Source: Martinezella lusitana (GTDB lineage: Bacteria; Pseudomonadota; Alphaproteobacteria; Rhizobiales; Rhizobiaceae). From it: a stretch of DNA of 64,000 bases. Positions within the stretch are counted from its first letter, which is position 1, and each line of letters begins with the position of its first letter. The position numbers were made by a program, and so were the translations under genes. The notes beneath the pieces are model-generated. The model searched no databases. It was not told the origin of the DNA and worked only from the letters and a program-made list of their open reading frames with translations. The DNA lies in NCBI RefSeq assembly GCF_016901135.1, contig NZ_JAFEVL010000075.1, positions 186,001-250,000 of the forward strand. The letters are read 5' to 3'. Positions 60,731 through 64,000 of this stretch are shown here, piece by piece.

Positions 60731-61726
60731 TTACACCGCCTCGGCCAGGGCCGGCGGGTCATAGCAGCAAGCGGCCTTGGAAACGCCCATGCTGCAGCCG
60801 CTCGCCTCCAGCGCATCCGCCACCACCTCGACGAACAGGCGGCGCAGCCACACTGCCCGGCTGTCGGCCTGGTCGATGCGCCGATAGAGCATCGTCACCG
60901 GGTCGGCCGGCAATTCGAATGGCGGCACCGAAATCGTCAGATCGTGCAGCTGCGCCATGCAGCGGGCGATAGATTCCGGGATGGTCGCAATGGCCGGAAT
61001 GGCCTGCAATGTCATCGGCAGAGCGGAAAAGCGCGGCGCGGTCGCCACGACCTGGCGACGATAACCGAGGCGCGCCAGAGCGGCATCCACGTTTGTGGAT
61101 ATGGTGCCTTCAATGGACACGGTCACATGCGGCGCAGTGGCAAAATGCTTCAGTGTAAGCGGTGCGGGGCATTTGAGATGGCGGGGATCGTAGATGCAGA
61201 GCGATGCCTGCTCGAACAACGGCGCGCGAATATGCCAGGAGGCGGGCTCGTCATGCACGGAGATGCTGAAGTCATAGGCGCCCTCGTCCAGCAGGCGCGC
61301 AGCGTCGCGCTTATCGAACGCCACGCTGACCAGCCGGGCATTCGGCGCCAGCTGACGCAGCCGCGCCACCAGCGGCCCGAAGAAGGACGATTCGAGATTG
61401 TCGCACATGCCGACACGGAACTCGCCCTGCCAGTCCGCCGGATCGAAAGCCGCCGGCGGGCGAATGGCGCGCTCGATGCCGGACAGAGCATCCTCGATCG
61501 CCGGCGCAATGGAAAGCGCTCGCGGCGTCGGTTGCAAACCGCGCCCGACGCGCACGAACAATTCGTCATCCAGCGTCTCGCGCAGCCGGCGAAGTGCTGC
61601 GGAAAGACCCGGCTGACCCAGCAACAGGCGCTCGGCCGCACGGCTCACATTCCGCTCCTGCATCAGCACGGAAAAGGCGAGCAGCAGATTGAGATCGATT
61701 TTTCGAAGCGTTGCATCATTCATCAT
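60731..61726 (-). CDS. LysR-family transcriptional regulator
   Basis: The 331-residue protein opens with a NodD/LinR-type helix-turn-helix (KIDLNLLLAFSVLMQERNVSRAAERLLLGQPGLSAALRRLRE split over residues 9-50). The LysR effector domain starts near residue 100 (GEFRVGMCDNLESSFFGPLV). It is divergent from the MFS exporter gene across a 120-base region, a layout in which the regulator usually controls the transporter. The C-terminus has a Cys-rich tail (SGCSMGVSKAACCYD). Confidence 0.9.
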   Translation of the reverse strand: MMNDATLRKIDLNLLLAFSVLMQERNVSRAAERLLLGQPGLSAALRRLRETLDDELFVRVGRGLQPTPRALSIAPAIEDALSGIERAIRPPAAFDPADWQGEFRVGMCDNLESSFFGPLVARLRQLAPNARLVSVAFDKRDAARLLDEGAYDFSISVHDEPASWHIRAPLFEQASLCIYDPRHLKCPAPLTLKHFATAPHVTVSIEGTISTNVDAALARLGYRRQVVATAPRFSALPMTLQAIPAIATIPESIARCMAQLHDLTISVPPFELPADPVTMLYRRIDQADSRAVWLRRLFVEVVADALEASGCSMGVSKAACCYDPPALAEAV

Positions 61727-61846
61727 CGCCAGTAATACCTGACATGGTTACTATCAATTTGCAATAGGGTTTGAACGTGTACATTTTCTCGTTCCCTGCC
61801 GTTTGCAACCTCCCAAGAGGCGGCAGCACAGAAAGGAACGATCCCG

Positions 61847-63247
61847 ATGACTTCTTCCCAAACCCGAAGCGGGGCTGGATTGGCGTTGCTGCTGCTTTGC
61901 GCCGCCAACTTCCTGGACGCCATGGACGTCTCCACCATTGGGGTGGCCCTGCCCGCAATCCAGAAAGAGCTCGGCATACAGGCGACATCGCTGCAATGGG
62001 CCGTCAGCGCCTATGTGCTCGGCTATGGCGGCTTCCTGCTGCTCGGCGGCCGCGTTGCCGATCTCTTCGGCCATCGCCGCGTGTTTCTCTGGTCGCTCGG
62101 CGTCTTTGCTGCCGCGAGCATTGCCGGCGGCTTCGTCGATAGCGCGCCGACCCTGATCGCCGCGCGCCTGATCAAGGGTATCGCCGCCGCCTTCACCGCG
62201 CCGGCGGCCCTCGCACTGCTGCTCTCCGTCTTCGGAGAAGGCAACGCCCGCGCCAAGGCGCTCGGCGTATTCTCCTCGACAGGCGCCGCCGGCTTCGTGC
62301 TCGGCATGGTGCTGGGTGGTGCTGCGACCATCATCAGCTGGCGGGCAACCCTGGTCATGGGTGCGCCTGTCGCCATCCTCGCGCTGATCGTCGCCCCCTT
62401 CGTCCTGCCCGCCGATCACAAGCGAACCGGCCCACGCGCCCGCTTCGACTGGGCAGGCGCAATCACCATCACCCCCGGACTGCTGCTCTTCGTCTTCGGC
62501 GTCACTAACGCCGCGGCTGAGGGCTGGCAGGCATTTGCCACGTGGGGATCGCTGGTGGCGGCTCTGGTCCTGATTCTGCTCTTTCTGCTCGTCGAGGCTC
62601 GGCATAGCGATCCGATGGTGCCGCTTGCCATGTTCCGGCGCGCCAAGCTCAGCCACGCCAATGCCGTCGCCGCGCTGTTCCAGGGTGCCTATGTCGGCTT
62701 CCAGTTCATCGCGACGCTTTACTACCAGAATGTGGTCGGCTGGTCGGCCTTCGCCACCGGCTTCGCCTTCGCCGTTGGTGGGATCTGCGTGATGTTCCTG
62801 GCGCCGCGCTTCGCCACGATCGGGCAGAATCGCGGAACGACTTTGCTGATGACGTTCGGCGTCGGGCTGCAGGCCATCAGTTACATTTTCTGGGTGCTCT
62901 CGGTCGGCCAGATCGACACGATCGTGCTGGTCGCCATCTCCCAGCTGCTGCTCGGCGTCGGCTATGCCATGACCTATCCGTCCATTCAGGTCGCAGCATT
63001 GTCTGATATCGAAGAGGATAAGTCCGGCCTGGCTTCAGGCATGCTCTTCGCCTCGTTCCAGATCGGCGGCGGCATCGTCCTGGCGGCCACGTCGGCGGTC
63101 TTCGGCGCGGCACCAAGCTTCGGCTGGAACCCCTACATTGCCGGTATCGGCTTCGTAACGATCCTGGCTGTCGCGATCACGCTGCTCGCCGCCGTCGGCC
63201 CGCGGACATCTGCGGCAAGAGCCGCAAACTATCAGGCCGCCGAATAA
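61847..63247 (+). CDS. MFS transporter, DHA2 (EmrB/QacA-like) drug exporter type
   Basis: The 466-residue protein has about 14 hydrophobic helices. Motifs are ANFLDAMDVSTIGVALPAIQ near residue 20 (DHA2-type motif D1), LGGRVADLFGHRRVF near residue 67 (motif A), and TGAAGFVLGMVLGGA near residue 145 (motif C, antiporter). It probably exports a toxic compound using the proton gradient; the substrate is unknown. GAAAGGA is 9 bases before the ATG. It is divergent from a LysR regulator. Confidence 0.9.
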   Translation: MTSSQTRSGAGLALLLLCAANFLDAMDVSTIGVALPAIQKELGIQATSLQWAVSAYVLGYGGFLLLGGRVADLFGHRRVFLWSLGVFAAASIAGGFVDSAPTLIAARLIKGIAAAFTAPAALALLLSVFGEGNARAKALGVFSSTGAAGFVLGMVLGGAATIISWRATLVMGAPVAILALIVAPFVLPADHKRTGPRARFDWAGAITITPGLLLFVFGVTNAAAEGWQAFATWGSLVAALVLILLFLLVEARHSDPMVPLAMFRRAKLSHANAVAALFQGAYVGFQFIATLYYQNVVGWSAFATGFAFAVGGICVMFLAPRFATIGQNRGTTLLMTFGVGLQAISYIFWVLSVGQIDTIVLVAISQLLLGVGYAMTYPSIQVAALSDIEEDKSGLASGMLFASFQIGGGIVLAATSAVFGAAPSFGWNPYIAGIGFVTILAVAITLLAAVGPRTSAARAANYQAAE

Positions 63248-63260
63248 GCCAAAACACCAC

Positions 63261-63284
63261 GACCCGCTCTTCAAGGAGCGGGTC
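63261..63284. terminator. Bidirectional terminator between the MFS and sigma-factor genes
   Basis: GACCCGCTC (63261-63269) pairs with GAGCGGGTC (63276-63284) around TTCAAG, with CATTCTTCTC after it. It separates two converging genes. Confidence 0.8.
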
Positions 63285-63292
63285 CATTCTTC

Positions 63293-64000
63293 TCAGGCGC
63301 AGGCGGCTTCGGCCGCGCGGCGCATCAGCAAATCCCGCTCTCTCTGATTTCCGGCAAGCGCCGCGGCCGCCTCGAAGGCGCAGCGCGCCTCGTCATACCG
63401 GCCAAGCTTATAAAGAAGATCGCCGCGAACGCTGGGCAGGAGATGATATTCTTTCAACGCGGGTTCGTGCGCGAGTTGCTCAACGATCTCCAGCGCCGCC
63501 TCCGGGCCATCGACCATGCCGATGGCAACGGCACGATTGAGCTCGACGATGGGTGAAGGCAGGATCGCGGCAAGCTCCGCATAGAGCTCGGCGATGCGTC
63601 TCCAGTCGGTTTCCCCGGCCGTCGGCGCTCTCGCATGGCAGGCGACGATCGCTGCTTGTAGGGCATAGACGCCACTGGCGCCGCCTAGCTCCCGCACCTT
63701 CATCAGCGCCTGTAAACCGCGATGGATCTGCAACTGATCCCAAAGCGCGCGGTTCTGATCGAGCAGCAGGACCGGATCACCGGCGGCGTCCGTCCGCGCC
63801 GCCGCGCGGGAAGCATTCAATTCCATCAGGGCAAGCAGCGCATGCGCTTCCGGCTCCTGCGGCGCCACCGATGTCAGCACCCGGCCTAATCGCAGCGCCT
63901 CGTTACAGAGCTGCAGCCGCAGCCAGTTTTCGCCCCGTGCCGCCGTGTAACCTTCGTTGAAGATGAGATAGACGACCTCCAGCACCGTGGCCAACCGCTG
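63293..64000 (-). CDS. ECF-type RNA polymerase sigma factor, C-terminal part (cut by window edge)
   Basis: The last 235 residues of the frame are present and it stays open to the right edge. AVxxVxYLIFNEGY is represented by VLEVVYLIFNEGYTAARGE. The TPR-like helices typical of the long ECF sigma factors (DUF6596 / RpoE-like) follow: EPEAHALLALMELNASR, LLDQNRALWDQLQIHRGL, YALQAAIVACHARA and LNRAVAIGMVDGPEAAL. The sigma-2 and sigma-4 regions lie beyond the window. Such genes usually pair with a YCII-domain (DGPF) protein, which would also be outside. Confidence 0.88.
   Translation of the reverse strand, partial: QRLATVLEVVYLIFNEGYTAARGENWLRLQLCNEALRLGRVLTSVAPQEPEAHALLALMELNASRAAARTDAAGDPVLLLDQNRALWDQLQIHRGLQALMKVRELGGASGVYALQAAIVACHARAPTAGETDWRRIAELYAELAAILPSPIVELNRAVAIGMVDGPEAALEIVEQLAHEPALKEYHLLPSVRGDLLYKLGRYDEARCAFEAAAALAGNQRERDLLMRRAAEAACA

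Overview
The window looks like a chromosomal stretch of a Rhizobiaceae bacterium (Rhizobium/Agrobacterium type). The basis is GC-rich coding sequence, the chvE/gguAB sugar transporter with a divergent gbpR-type regulator, a 3-hydroxybutyrate dehydrogenase gene in front of xanthine dehydrogenase genes, a membrane urate oxidase with a cytochrome c tail (PuuD), and short palindromic intergenic repeats of the kind common in rhizobia. No CRISPR array, complete insertion sequence or replication origin was seen.

Layout. 1-2.1 kb: a gene cut by the left edge, then glycerol kinase (minus strand). 2.3-18 kb: purine catabolism. bdhA-xdhA-xdhB, then xdhC, a GcvA-like LysR regulator and puuD-guaD-lldD run on the plus strand. 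They converge on a minus-strand series: puuE, uraD, an orphan HepT-like gene, allA, uraH and a metallophosphoesterase. Together these can take guanine or xanthine through urate, 5-hydroxyisourate, OHCU and allantoin to allantoate, and can cleave ureidoglycolate. The allantoate-degrading step is not in the window. 18-25 kb: a degenerate 2H-phosphoesterase-like gene, an FAD oxidase and an MnmD-type methyltransferase that together resemble a split MnmC, a large soluble hybrid histidine kinase, and an MttB-family methyltransferase. 25-35 kb: a small exported protein, a DEAD-box helicase, an EamA permease, a three-gene ATP-grasp/alpha-E/transglutaminase operon, and a membrane AraC regulator with an exported beta-lactamase-fold hydrolase.

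35-44 kb: a pentose block on the minus strand: chvE-gguA-gguB-gguC, a 2-oxoglutarate semialdehyde dehydrogenase and an L-arabonate-type dehydratase, next to divergent gbpR. The sugar-binding protein and ABC transporter import the sugar, and the three enzymes convert the aldonate to 2-oxoglutarate. 45-53 kb: a J-domain-like protein whose ribosome-binding site lies in a hairpin, a small membrane protein, iolG, an ArsR-SRPBCC pair with a clear operator, a ClpP paralogue, and a ROK repressor divergent from a xylose transporter (xylFH plus a short ATPase). 53.5-55.3 kb: tRNA-Arg(CCG), followed by the frameshifted stump of a phage-type integrase and an unrecognised gene with base usage unlike its neighbours. 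This is probably the remnant of an integrated element. 55.5-64 kb: a cupin, a Tat-exported molybdenum aldehyde oxidoreductase (paoABC), an acetyltransferase, a LysR/MFS divergent pair and an ECF sigma factor cut by the right edge.

The least explained items are the ATP-grasp operon, the tRNA-linked remnant with its unknown gene, the HepT-like and DUF1045-like proteins that have lost their catalytic motifs, and the RNA hairpins placed after both sugar-binding-protein genes and over the J-domain gene start.
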